A stretch of 23,375 bases of DNA from an uncultured Eubacterium sp. (GTDB lineage Bacteria; Bacillota; Clostridia; Lachnospirales; Lachnospiraceae), in NCBI GenBank assembly GCA_934317205.1, contig CAKREL010000029.1:1-23375 (forward strand), given 5' to 3'. The notes under the pieces are model-generated. The model was not told the origin of the DNA and searched no databases. It worked only from the letters and a program-made list of their open reading frames with translations. This document shows positions 9,298 to 16,471 of the stretch, piece after piece. Numbering within the stretch: the stretch's first letter is position 1; each line of letters begins with the position of its first letter. A program made the translations under genes and the position numbers.

Positions 9298-9331
9298 CAC
9301 TTTTTCTGTATATTTTTTATTATATTGTAAA

Positions 9332-9889
9332 TTATCTGTCAATTGTTATATTGTAAAGCGGACATTCGCAATCCGCTTTCGCTACTTGCTCATGAACGCA
9401 GTCGCTTTGCGACCTGCGTTCAAGCTGTTCTCTTGCAGTTTTGACATAATCTAATGCACCGTCAAGATTTTGTTTGATCTCATCAGCAGTCACTTCACGT
9501 CTGACCTTTGCCGGAGAACCAACGGCTAACATACCATCTGGAATGACCGTTCCCTGTGTAACCAGTGCCCCCGCTCCAACAATTGCATTTTTACCAATTT
9601 GGGCACCATTTAGAACAATCGCTCCCATACCAATCAGCGCGCCATCACCGATCTCACAACCATGAATGATTGCTGCATGACCAACAGTAACATCATTTCC
9701 GATCACTACCGGAAATCCTGGATCTGCATGAAGGATACATCCATCCTGGATATTCGTAGCTTCCCCAACCGTGATTGTGTCATGATCTCCTCTGAGCACT
9801 GCCTGATACCAGATACTGCTGTCTTTCCCTATTCTGACATCTCCGACTACCGTTGCATTCGATGCAATATATCTTTCTTCTTTCACCAC
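9332..9889 (-). CDS. Gamma-class carbonic anhydrase-like hexapeptide protein (YrdA/PaaY type)
   Basis: Left-handed beta-helix protein of the gamma-carbonic anhydrase family, 185 aa with the GTG start at 9889 (a second GTG at 9886 is equally possible). The three metal-ligand histidines fit His54 (CILHAD), His71 (VGHAA) and His76 (IIHGC), with the supporting Arg33-Asp35 (LRGDHD) and Gln48 (NIQDG). It lacks the acidic loop of Methanosarcina Cam, so actual carbonic anhydrase activity is not assured. It starts 3 nt after the sdaAA stop and is probably the last gene of that operon. From about residue 156 the protein is encoded by palindromic repeat copy B (ERRSQSDCVHEQVAKADCEC and so on), so the native C-terminus was replaced by repeat-derived residues. 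The conserved fold ends before that point, so function may survive. Confidence 0.88.
   Translation of the reverse strand: MVKEERYIASNATVVGDVRIGKDSSIWYQAVLRGDHDTITVGEATNIQDGCILHADPGFPVVIGNDVTVGHAAIIHGCEIGDGALIGMGAIVLNGAQIGKNAIVGAGALVTQGTVIPDGMLAVGSPAKVRREVTADEIKQNLDGALDYVKTAREQLERRSQSDCVHEQVAKADCECPLYNITIDR
9353..9422 (+). repeat. Modular palindromic repeat, copy B (short form, inside a CDS)
   Basis: 70 bp, the minimal form: an AAAGCGGA / TCCGCTTT hairpin, a short CGCTACTTGCTCA link, then TGAACGCAG (9393-9401) / CTGCGTTCA (9414-9422) around TCGC-TTT-GCGA. It has the same orientation and ends as copies A and C. It lies in the 3' end of the carbonic anhydrase-like gene and is translated. Confidence 0.85.
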
Positions 9890-9892
9890 TTC

Positions 9893-10780
9893 CTACCTCT
9901 CTTTCCTGGAAAATGCTATCTTCTGGTAACGTTTTGCTGATTCTGTTGTTGCCAGACCTCCCTCACTGGTTTCTTTTAAGCAAACCGGTAATTGATTTCC
10001 TATACGTCTCATACTGTCAATAACTTCATCCGGATCAATCGCACTACGGATTCCTGCCAGCGCAAGTTGAGCGGATGTCACTGCATTTACTGCTCCATAA
10101 GAATTTCGTTTAATGCATGGGACTTCCACCAGCCCTGCCACAGGATCACAAACCAGACCCAGCATATTTTTCAATGCCAGTGCGGCTGCATGCATAATAG
10201 TTTCCGTATCACCACCCTGGAGGCAGACCAGCGCCCCTGCCGCCATGGCACTGGCAGAACCAATCTCTGCCTGACAGCCACCAGAAGCTCCTGCCAGAGA
10301 AGCATTCTCCGCGATCACTTTTCCGATTCCAGCTGCGACATAAAGCGCCTGCACAAGCATCTCCTCCGTTGCTGAAAAATCCTCTGCAAAGCTTAAGAGA
10401 ACTGCTGGAAGTACTCCGCATGATCCTGCCGTCGGAGCTGCGACAATACGCCGCATACAAGCATTGGATTCCCCCATTTTTATCGCTTTTTCCATTACTT
10501 TTCCGATAAATGGTCCGCATATATTATTTCCTAATGTATTATACTGTTCGAGTTTCTGTCCATCCCCACCTACGAGTGTACTTGCGGAACGGCGTCTCCC
10601 GTCATAATCCTGGTCAGCCTGCCACATGGCTCGATACATCTCAAGCATTTTTGCAAAAGACTGCTCTGACGTACGCTCACTTTCTTCCATATCTGCCAGC
10701 TGTATGATTTTCCATACAGCTTTATTCTGTGCTGCTGCCAGCTGCACCAGATCTTTCAAACTGTGATATTCTACTGCCAT
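9893..10780 (-). CDS. sdaAA: L-serine dehydratase, iron-sulfur-dependent, alpha subunit
   Basis: Catalytic subunit converting L-serine to pyruvate and ammonia, cytosolic, paired with SdaAB. 295 aa from the ATG at 10780 (MAVEYHSLKDLV), preceded by AAAGGAA about 8 nt upstream; this matches the family N-terminus better than in-frame starts further upstream. The [4Fe-4S] ligands fit Cys169 (SGGCQAEIG), Cys211 (LVCDPVAG) and Cys222 (EVPCIKRN), with the spacings of 42 and 11 typical of the family. The AAPTAGSCGVLP segment (114-125) is also conserved. It follows sdaAB with 58 bp between stop and start, and its stop lies 3 nt from the next gene. Serine dehydration supplies pyruvate for fermentation. 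The cluster is oxygen-sensitive, fitting an anaerobe. Confidence 0.95.
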   Translation of the reverse strand: MAVEYHSLKDLVQLAAAQNKAVWKIIQLADMEESERTSEQSFAKMLEMYRAMWQADQDYDGRRRSASTLVGGDGQKLEQYNTLGNNICGPFIGKVMEKAIKMGESNACMRRIVAAPTAGSCGVLPAVLLSFAEDFSATEEMLVQALYVAAGIGKVIAENASLAGASGGCQAEIGSASAMAAGALVCLQGGDTETIMHAAALALKNMLGLVCDPVAGLVEVPCIKRNSYGAVNAVTSAQLALAGIRSAIDPDEVIDSMRRIGNQLPVCLKETSEGGLATTESAKRYQKIAFSRKER

Positions 10781-10838
10781 ACATTCATTTCCTTTTTCCA
10801 TATCTGTATTATAATCTCTGCTTTGTATATATATGCCG

Positions 10839-11504
10839 TCAAGCTCCAATTCCTGCAAAATATGTCACTTTCAACACACCTTCCACCTGTTCCAGCCAGG
10901 AAATACCGTCTTCTGAAACTGGTTGATCACATTCTACAACCATAACTGCCTGCTTTCCTTTGGCTGAACGATATACTTGCATCGTAGCAATATTCACATT
11001 TTTCTTTGCCAGCATCGATGTGACTGCCACCACGCAGCCTGGCTGATCAATATTGTACACGATCAACGTCGGACATTCTCCGGAAAAGCCAGTATTAATG
11101 CCATCAATTTTATCAATACTGATTCTGGATCCACCGATGGAAGATACCTGTACCTCTGTATATCTATCTCCGATACCATGCAAACAGATCACTGCCGTAT
11201 TTGGATGTGCTTCTTCCAGTTTTGCGCTGCCAAAACAGATATCTATTCCCTGCTTCTGAGCAATCTCAAAACTCTCTGCAATCTGATAATCATCCGGCTG
11301 CATACCAAGCAGACCAGCAACAATCGCTTTTTTCGTCCCATGTCCTTCTCCGGTAGCCAAAAATGATCCGTACAGCAAAATCTCAGCTTTACAGATTGGC
11401 TCTCCCAAAAGTTTTCCTGCCACATATCCCATACGCACCGCACCGGCTGTGTGTGAACTGGAAGGGCCGACCATGATTGGTCCTACAATATCAAACAGAT
11501 CCAT
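10839..11504 (-). CDS. sdaAB: L-serine dehydratase, iron-sulfur-dependent, beta subunit
   Basis: Beta subunit of the two-chain iron-sulfur serine dehydratase, 221 aa. The N-terminal domain has the GPSSSHTAGAVRMG motif (about 13-26), and the TGEGHGTKKAI segment forms part of the substrate-site domain. The C-terminal part (about 148-221) is an ACT domain with PGCVVAVTSMLAKKNVNI, a possible serine-sensing site. Its ribosome-binding site AAAGGAGGT lies inside the last codons of the upstream GGDEF/HD-GYP gene (stop at 11510, ATG at 11504), so translation of the two is likely coupled. It is transcribed directly ahead of sdaAA. Confidence 0.95.
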   Translation of the reverse strand: MDLFDIVGPIMVGPSSSHTAGAVRMGYVAGKLLGEPICKAEILLYGSFLATGEGHGTKKAIVAGLLGMQPDDYQIAESFEIAQKQGIDICFGSAKLEEAHPNTAVICLHGIGDRYTEVQVSSIGGSRISIDKIDGINTGFSGECPTLIVYNIDQPGCVVAVTSMLAKKNVNIATMQVYRSAKGKQAVMVVECDQPVSEDGISWLEQVEGVLKVTYFAGIGA

Positions 11505-11509
11505 TTCTG

Positions 11510-13465
11510 CTACCTCCTTTGATAAATTTTTTCAGGGATATCTGCATGAATATCTTTCAAGCACTGCAAAAGAACCGGATTAAATACACCACATTTGCCT
11601 TCGAGGATCATTTCCAAAGTTCGATCATACGTATAACTTTCTTTATATACACGTTTACTTACCAGTGCATCATATACATCTGCAATGGAAACAACCTGTG
11701 CTGAGATTGGTATTTCGTCCCCTTTTAACCCATCTGGATATCCTTTTCCATCGTACCTCTCATGATGCCAACGGCATATATCATAAGCAGTCTGCACCAA
11801 TGGCTCCTGCTGATATTCCTCCAGATTTTCCAGAATAGATGCTCCGATCAATGTATGCGTTTTCATAATGTCAAACTCTTCGTTTGTCAATTTTCCTTTT
11901 TTATTTAAAATCTTATCATCAATACCAATCTTTCCTATATCATGCAGAGATGAAGCCATAACAATCATATCCTGTTTTACCCAGGAAATATCATATTGAT
12001 CTGTTATCTGACGTAGTCGCTCAATCAGCATTTTAACCAGCGCATTTACATGTGTAACATGCAGAGCACTTTCTCCATTACGAAACTCAACAATCTGACT
12101 CAGAATCGCAATCATGATTTTGCGGCTTTCCTCTTTGGCTTTCACCTGCTCTGTTAGAATCGCAGTCAGCCGTCTCTGTTTTGCATACAGTTTAATTGTA
12201 TTACTCACGCGCCGACGTACAATTTTTATATCAAAGGGGCGACTGATATAATCCGATACCCCCATATTATAGGCATTTCGAATATAAAAATCGGAATACT
12301 CACTGGAAATCATAATAACTGGAATAGACTCAATCCATTTTTTCCGGTTCATCTGTTCCAGTACATCAAAACCATTCATTCCAGGCATAGCAATATCAAG
12401 CAGAATCAAAGAAATATCCCGGCCATATTCTTCCAATATACGAATACAGTTTTCTCCACTGTCTGCCAGCAAAACATCATAATCATCGTGAAGCATCTCA
12501 TGAAGAATGGCACGGTTCATCTCCGTATCATCCACAATTAAAATGCACTGGCGTCGATATTTGCCACCATACTGCTGTAATCCTTCTCTTTCACCAATTC
12601 CACCCCATTCAGTAACAATCGTATTCTTCGTCCGCTTCGCTTCATACATTAGATTATCAGCTTTTTTCACAACATCTTCCACACACTGATTCTTTGCCAT
12701 AACTGCGCCAATACTGACTGACAGATATAAATTCTTGATTTGCGGAATCTGAACCAGACGAATATGATACAAAATCTCATTCAATTTCTGTTCAAACATC
12801 ATCTGAGATATATTTGGAATAACCAGCAGAAACTCATCTCCTCCATATCGAATCAATGTATCCGTTGTTCGTATCACGTTTTTTATCGCCGAAACTACTA
12901 CGCGAAGTAATTTATCACCAATCTCATGTCCATAGGTATCATTACTGATCTTAAAATCATCCAGATCAATCATGGCAATACCTGCGGTCACTTCTTTCTT
13001 TCGGATACAATCCTCATAATACCTTCGGTTATATGTCTGTGAAAGCACATCTGTATATAACATATCATAAAACTCTGCTATGTTAGCTTTGTCCGCTTCT
13101 TGCGAAACTTTCCCCAACACTACATCCGAATCCACATGACGTACCAGTTGCATTACACAAGAATTATCCTCTACTATCACATGCCGCACAGTTATTTCAT
13201 ATAATTCCGCACCAATATACTCAAATTTTGTCTTCTGATTTTTTTCCCGAAAAACGTTTCTTGCTATACATTCTTGCTCAGAATTATCCCGTCCCCGGCA
13301 TAATTTACAACGACAGGCTTTTACGATTTTCCATTCTTTCCCGCCAGTGCCAGGTTTCATTCCAAGCTCATCCGCACTCAACAGACATACTTCACTGAAG
13401 AGATGACGAAACAGTTCCATTTCCTGTTGTGCCTGTTCCATTGTCATATTTATCTCTGAGCTCAT
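11510..13465 (-). CDS. Bifunctional cyclic-di-GMP response regulator: GGDEF-REC-HD-GYP
   Basis: 651-aa cytosolic signalling protein predicted both to make and to break c-di-GMP. The N-terminal region (1-125) is unassigned, perhaps PAS-like, with a Cys cluster (Cys51, 53, 56, 66) that could bind metal. GGDEF domain (about 135-288): active site GGDEF at 208-212 and an intact inhibitory I-site R199-x-x-D202 five residues before it. Receiver domain (about 306-430): phospho-acceptor Asp357 in LLDIAMPGMNG, acidic pair Asp312/313, but the usual Lys before Pro-Phe is Arg409. HD-GYP domain (about 445-645): HD at 508-509 and HHERYDGKGYPDG with GYP at 575-577. No membrane segment. It starts 19 nt after the HPt gene with AGGAG upstream, and its last codons carry the ribosome-binding site of sdaAB. 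The HPt protein is its likely phosphodonor; no histidine kinase lies in the window. Confidence 0.92.
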   Translation of the reverse strand: MSSEINMTMEQAQQEMELFRHLFSEVCLLSADELGMKPGTGGKEWKIVKACRCKLCRGRDNSEQECIARNVFREKNQKTKFEYIGAELYEITVRHVIVEDNSCVMQLVRHVDSDVVLGKVSQEADKANIAEFYDMLYTDVLSQTYNRRYYEDCIRKKEVTAGIAMIDLDDFKISNDTYGHEIGDKLLRVVVSAIKNVIRTTDTLIRYGGDEFLLVIPNISQMMFEQKLNEILYHIRLVQIPQIKNLYLSVSIGAVMAKNQCVEDVVKKADNLMYEAKRTKNTIVTEWGGIGEREGLQQYGGKYRRQCILIVDDTEMNRAILHEMLHDDYDVLLADSGENCIRILEEYGRDISLILLDIAMPGMNGFDVLEQMNRKKWIESIPVIMISSEYSDFYIRNAYNMGVSDYISRPFDIKIVRRRVSNTIKLYAKQRRLTAILTEQVKAKEESRKIMIAILSQIVEFRNGESALHVTHVNALVKMLIERLRQITDQYDISWVKQDMIVMASSLHDIGKIGIDDKILNKKGKLTNEEFDIMKTHTLIGASILENLEEYQQEPLVQTAYDICRWHHERYDGKGYPDGLKGDEIPISAQVVSIADVYDALVSKRVYKESYTYDRTLEMILEGKCGVFNPVLLQCLKDIHADIPEKIYQRR

Positions 13466-13484
13466 ATTTTACTCCTGATTACCT

Positions 13485-13835
13485 CTACTCATTTAAACTC
13501 TGAATTGCTTCCACAGTAATTTGATACTGCGTTTCGACCTTGTTAAATGCAGCTTCGTATCCTTCCAGTTTTCGACTACGAAGAATTTCTGTCAGTTCTG
13601 AACTTGCCTCACATAATTTTGAAAAACCGAGGTTTGAACATACACCTTTTAATGTATGTGCTCCACGAAATGCCAGATCCACATCTCCATTTGCAATACC
13701 ATCTTTGATCATCTGGAAACTTGTATCATCTAAAAAACGTACCATAAACCTCTGAATAAAACTTTCACTTCCAAGACGCTGCATTACGTCATCAAAATCT
13801 CCATTCATCTTCTTATAACATTCTCTGATTGTCAT
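13485..13835 (-). CDS. Histidine phosphotransfer (HPt) protein
   Basis: 116-aa single-domain HPt protein. The phospho-accepting His60 sits in the hallmark GAHTLKGVCSNLG, followed by the conserved KLCEASSELTEILRS helix. These four-helix-bundle proteins shuttle phosphate between receivers. There is no kinase domain, so it needs an external hybrid kinase. GGGGAGAT precedes the ATG at 13835. It is the first gene of the unit that continues with the GGDEF-REC-HD-GYP protein 19 nt downstream. I see no clear promoter in the 88 bp before palindromic repeat copy C; a TATAAT-like hexamer further up (near 14070) would place the repeat in the leader. Confidence 0.92.
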   Translation of the reverse strand: MTIRECYKKMNGDFDDVMQRLGSESFIQRFMVRFLDDTSFQMIKDGIANGDVDLAFRGAHTLKGVCSNLGFSKLCEASSELTEILRSRKLEGYEAAFNKVETQYQITVEAIQSLNE

Positions 13836-13923
13836 TCTTTATCTCCCCATATAATAGCTAATATAGACTTCCACATCTCTTAATATGTGATAAAGAGCCA
13901 CGCATAAGGCATAGCTCCATTCA

Positions 13924-14044
13924 GTAAAGCGGACATTCGCAATCCGTTTTCACTACTTGCTCATGAACGCAGAATAAGCATCCCTCTTACCCACCGCTTA
14001 GTGCTCTACACACTTGAAGCAGGGGAATGCTTATTCTGCGTTCA
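13924..14044 (+). repeat. Modular palindromic repeat, copy C
   Basis: 121 bp. It has the same left hairpin as A and B (right arm TCCGTTTT here), the same outer stem TGAACGCAG (13964-13972) / CTGCGTTCA (14036-14044), and an inner AATAAGCAT...ATGCTTATT stem with the CCGCTTAGTGC module. It lacks the TCGC-TTT-GCGA and TGTCAGTGGGAG modules. It lies between the HPt operon and the terminator of the next cluster. Confidence 0.85.
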
Positions 14045-14161
14045 AAATCTTTTTTATAATAATTATAGTGCAAAAAGGTCTGAGCACATTTATTTACAGT
14101 ATAAATTATATTCTCCGTAATCACAAGTGGTAACTAATTTTTTCTTTGTTATTTTAGAAAT

Positions 14162-14193
14162 AAAAATAAAAAAAGAACACTTACGTGTTCTTT
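14162..14193 (-). terminator. Rho-independent terminator of the regulator/ABC cluster
   Basis: AAAGAACAC (14172-14180), loop TTAC, GTGTTCTTT (14185-14193); the minus-strand product ends in a run of T (A-tract 14162-14173). It is located 60 bp past the stop at 14254. A near-identical hairpin follows the tRNA-Lys gene at 23274. The rest of 14045-14253 is AT-rich with no other clear feature. Confidence 0.85.
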
Positions 14194-14253
14194 AATAGTC
14201 ACACGGAGCCAAAACAAATCCAGACACTTTCCAGCCATCACTAAATTTTCTCT

Positions 14254-14970
14254 TTAGAGTGCCTGACACTTCCCGTTTTTGTTCTTTGCCACTTTGAGCA
14301 TTCCACCCTGTTCGTATTTCAGGGAAGCCAGATGCCCCTGCATCATTCTTCCGTCAATCCTAGAATGCGCCTGCATCTCCCGGATTGTCAGCTCCAGCCA
14401 GTTTCCTCTGGTGTGGTGCGCCACCACTGCCAGTGGCTCAAATCCCTGATCTGCCATTGACAGATGCCATGGTTTTTCCTGATACACCTGAAACAGAGCG
14501 ATCCGCACGTCATATCGTCCCTGATCCAGACAGCCAATGATGTCAATGGATTTTTCCCCCATGCCAAGCTGCGGGACAGACGTGTTCTCCCTGCTGTCGA
14601 TCACCGCCTGCAGATCCTGTGCATTTAATCCGTTCACCAACACTGCTATGATACGCTGACGCTGTTCTGAATCTTCGATTCCCTGTCGTTTCAGGGAAAG
14701 ATTCAATCCCCGGAGCATCTGCTTATAGTTATTCATGATGGTTTCCATTGGAAGTGTAAATTCCAGATCTTCGGCCAGCAGCCCATCCTCATAGCACCGC
14801 TTGAAAAATCGGCTCACCGTTGTCCGGTCTGTATCAAACTTTTTGGAAACCTCAAGGATTTTGCCTCTGGAAAGTCCGTTGATGTTTAGCCGCTCCAATT
14901 CCAACAAATACTGAAGCTGCAAATAAGTCCAATTCGTCATCTCATTTTTTCCATTTGTATTATTCTGCAC
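14254..14970 (-). CDS. Winged-helix protein of unknown function, partner of double DtxR regulator
   Basis: 238 aa from a GTG at 14970, chosen because GGAGG lies 8 nt upstream. Residues about 12-75 look like a winged helix-turn-helix: TYLQLQYLLELERL, then SRGKILEVSKKF, then TDRTTVSRFFKRCYEDGLL as the recognition helix. The remainder (about 80-238) is not recognised; it contains WHLSMADQGFEPLAVVAHHT and an ELTIREMQAH segment. No signal peptide or membrane helix. It starts 16 nt after the double DtxR-like gene on the same strand, so the two are almost certainly co-transcribed. It may be a co-regulator acting with that protein. Function unknown. Confidence 0.7.
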   Translation of the reverse strand: MQNNTNGKNEMTNWTYLQLQYLLELERLNINGLSRGKILEVSKKFDTDRTTVSRFFKRCYEDGLLAEDLEFTLPMETIMNNYKQMLRGLNLSLKRQGIEDSEQRQRIIAVLVNGLNAQDLQAVIDSRENTSVPQLGMGEKSIDIIGCLDQGRYDVRIALFQVYQEKPWHLSMADQGFEPLAVVAHHTRGNWLELTIREMQAHSRIDGRMMQGHLASLKYEQGGMLKVAKNKNGKCQAL

Positions 14971-14986
14971 TCTTCACACCTCCAGA

Positions 14987-16342
14987 CTACCAGATCTCTA
15001 CATTCAGCTCATAAATATTTTCCAGTGCATCCAGGGAAAACTTTTTCACCTCTGCCGGAAGAAACGTGATCAAAACAGATGCTTCGACCACCGGATCATC
15101 CGGAATGAATACATATTCAAATGGCTCTGCCGGGATACATTCCCCGTCTTCCGTCCGCTGCGCCATGGTCCACTCCATCCCCGGATTCTTATACCAGAGA
15201 TTTTTCTGCTCTTTCATCTGATCCGCTTCCTGCTTCCACTGCAATACAAAATAACAGCTCTCCTGCTCTACTTTTAACAGAATATCCCGTTTATAATGGT
15301 AAAATTCTTCCACCAGACGTCTCGGACAGTTGTTATCATCCATCTCATACATTCCCATGATACCCGGATAGGTTCCCATCCGGTAGCGTGCATACAGGTT
15401 ATATCCGGTGATGACACGCTCATATTTTCCATCATTACAAAGGAACGTATTTAACCGCATGACCGAATCATCACTTACAACATGCTCCATGTGGCAGGCT
15501 TCCGCTTCTGCCTGATCCTCATTGACACCGATCAACTGGAAAAATTCACTCATGACCTTGTGTTTTTCCAATGCCTTTGCACCGATCTCCAGCCCTTTCG
15601 ACGTTGGCCGGATCAGCTCTCGTTTCCCTTTTACCGGCAAAATCTGATCCTTGGCAGCAAGCTGTGACAGATATCTCCGGATCTCCGACACGTTATTTCC
15701 AAAATACCGACTCAGTTCCTCCATGGTGGTACTTTTTCCTGCAGTGTACCACTCCCCGATGGTCTCCATGATGTCCTCGCACCGTTCCGCCCCCGACATC
15801 GGCATTCGCTCAAAACGCTCCATGGAATAATCCCACATGATTTTCGGGGTATATTGCTTTTTATTTCTTACTTCCTTTATCTCCGTCTCCGGTTTATATG
15901 CTTCATTTGAAAAATTCTTTTCCGAAGGATTTTCCCCGGTTGCAAGACAGTGGACGGCCAGTTTCTCAATCTGCGTTTTATGCTTTTTCACTGATGCACA
16001 AATCTTCTCAAAACTTTTATCACTGAGGATATGCTCCATTTTGTCGGCATCCTCCATAGCCTTGTCCCCCGGAGCTCCAAGCCAGCAGAAAAATCCGACC
16101 AGAAAATGATATTTCCGGAACAGATTTTCCGCAAGCTCCATCGCCATCGGTGTCGGAACGATGGCTCGGTCATGGTTCCTCTGCACAAATCCCAGTGCTT
16201 CCAGCTTGTTGACCGCCACAGAAGTACTTGCCGGGGTGTAGTTCAGTTCTTCTGCGATGCGGTTTACCCGCGCACTTCCATACTGCTTCGTTAATTGATA
16301 TATTACCTTGAGATAATCCTCTTTCGACACTCCAAGTTCCAT
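14987..16342 (-). CDS. Tandem double DtxR/MntR-like metalloregulator with C-terminal extension
   Basis: 451 aa. Residues 1-115 resemble a complete DtxR/MntR unit: winged helix (YLKVIYQLTK to LEALGFVQR) and a dimerisation/metal helix region with His79 and DADKMEH (98-104). Residues about 188-302 repeat the pattern: ETIGEWYTAG, SEIRRYLSQLAAKDQI, then His261 and EACHMEHVVSDD (281-292), where Cys283-x-x-Glu286-His287 matches the DtxR C-x-x-E-H metal site. A linker (about 116-185) joins the units. A C-terminal domain (about 303-451) is unassigned. One chain could therefore act as an internal pseudo-dimer. The usual MntR Glu11 position is Lys12 in the first unit, so metal choice is uncertain. AAAGGAGC lies upstream of the ATG at 16342. 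It follows the ABC genes with 129 bp between. Confidence 0.8.
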   Translation of the reverse strand: MELGVSKEDYLKVIYQLTKQYGSARVNRIAEELNYTPASTSVAVNKLEALGFVQRNHDRAIVPTPMAMELAENLFRKYHFLVGFFCWLGAPGDKAMEDADKMEHILSDKSFEKICASVKKHKTQIEKLAVHCLATGENPSEKNFSNEAYKPETEIKEVRNKKQYTPKIMWDYSMERFERMPMSGAERCEDIMETIGEWYTAGKSTTMEELSRYFGNNVSEIRRYLSQLAAKDQILPVKGKRELIRPTSKGLEIGAKALEKHKVMSEFFQLIGVNEDQAEAEACHMEHVVSDDSVMRLNTFLCNDGKYERVITGYNLYARYRMGTYPGIMGMYEMDDNNCPRRLVEEFYHYKRDILLKVEQESCYFVLQWKQEADQMKEQKNLWYKNPGMEWTMAQRTEDGECIPAEPFEYVFIPDDPVVEASVLITFLPAEVKKFSLDALENIYELNVEIW

Positions 16343-16400
16343 GTCAGTGCAGCTCCTTTTTACATAAATTCTTTGGTGGCTATATTTTTATTTTATCGAA

Positions 16401-16463
16401 GCGCCCCATTGATTTTGTCTTTCGGGCTAACAATCGCCCTTCAAGAAAAAATAAATCGGGCGC
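16401..16463 (-). other. Nested inverted repeats between ABC genes and the regulator gene
   Basis: The 129-bp gap contains GCGCCC (16401-16406) with GGGCGC (16458-16463), enclosing GGGC (16424-16427) with GCCC (16436-16439). No T-run follows on the minus strand, so a simple terminator is unlikely. It may be an operator or mRNA structure separating the ABC genes from the regulator. No convincing promoter is seen in the gap. Confidence 0.3.
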
Positions 16464-16471
16464 TGTTTACG

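Noticed and set aside
8829..9422. CRISPR array from the repeated units
   Set aside because: Only three copies of unequal length, with nested hairpins, irregular spacing, one inside a CDS, and no cas genes.
10781..10858. Upstream TTG or ATG starts for sdaAA
   Set aside because: The MAVEYHSLKDLV start matches the family N-terminus and has AAAGGAA at proper spacing; a start at 10858 would overlap sdaAB.
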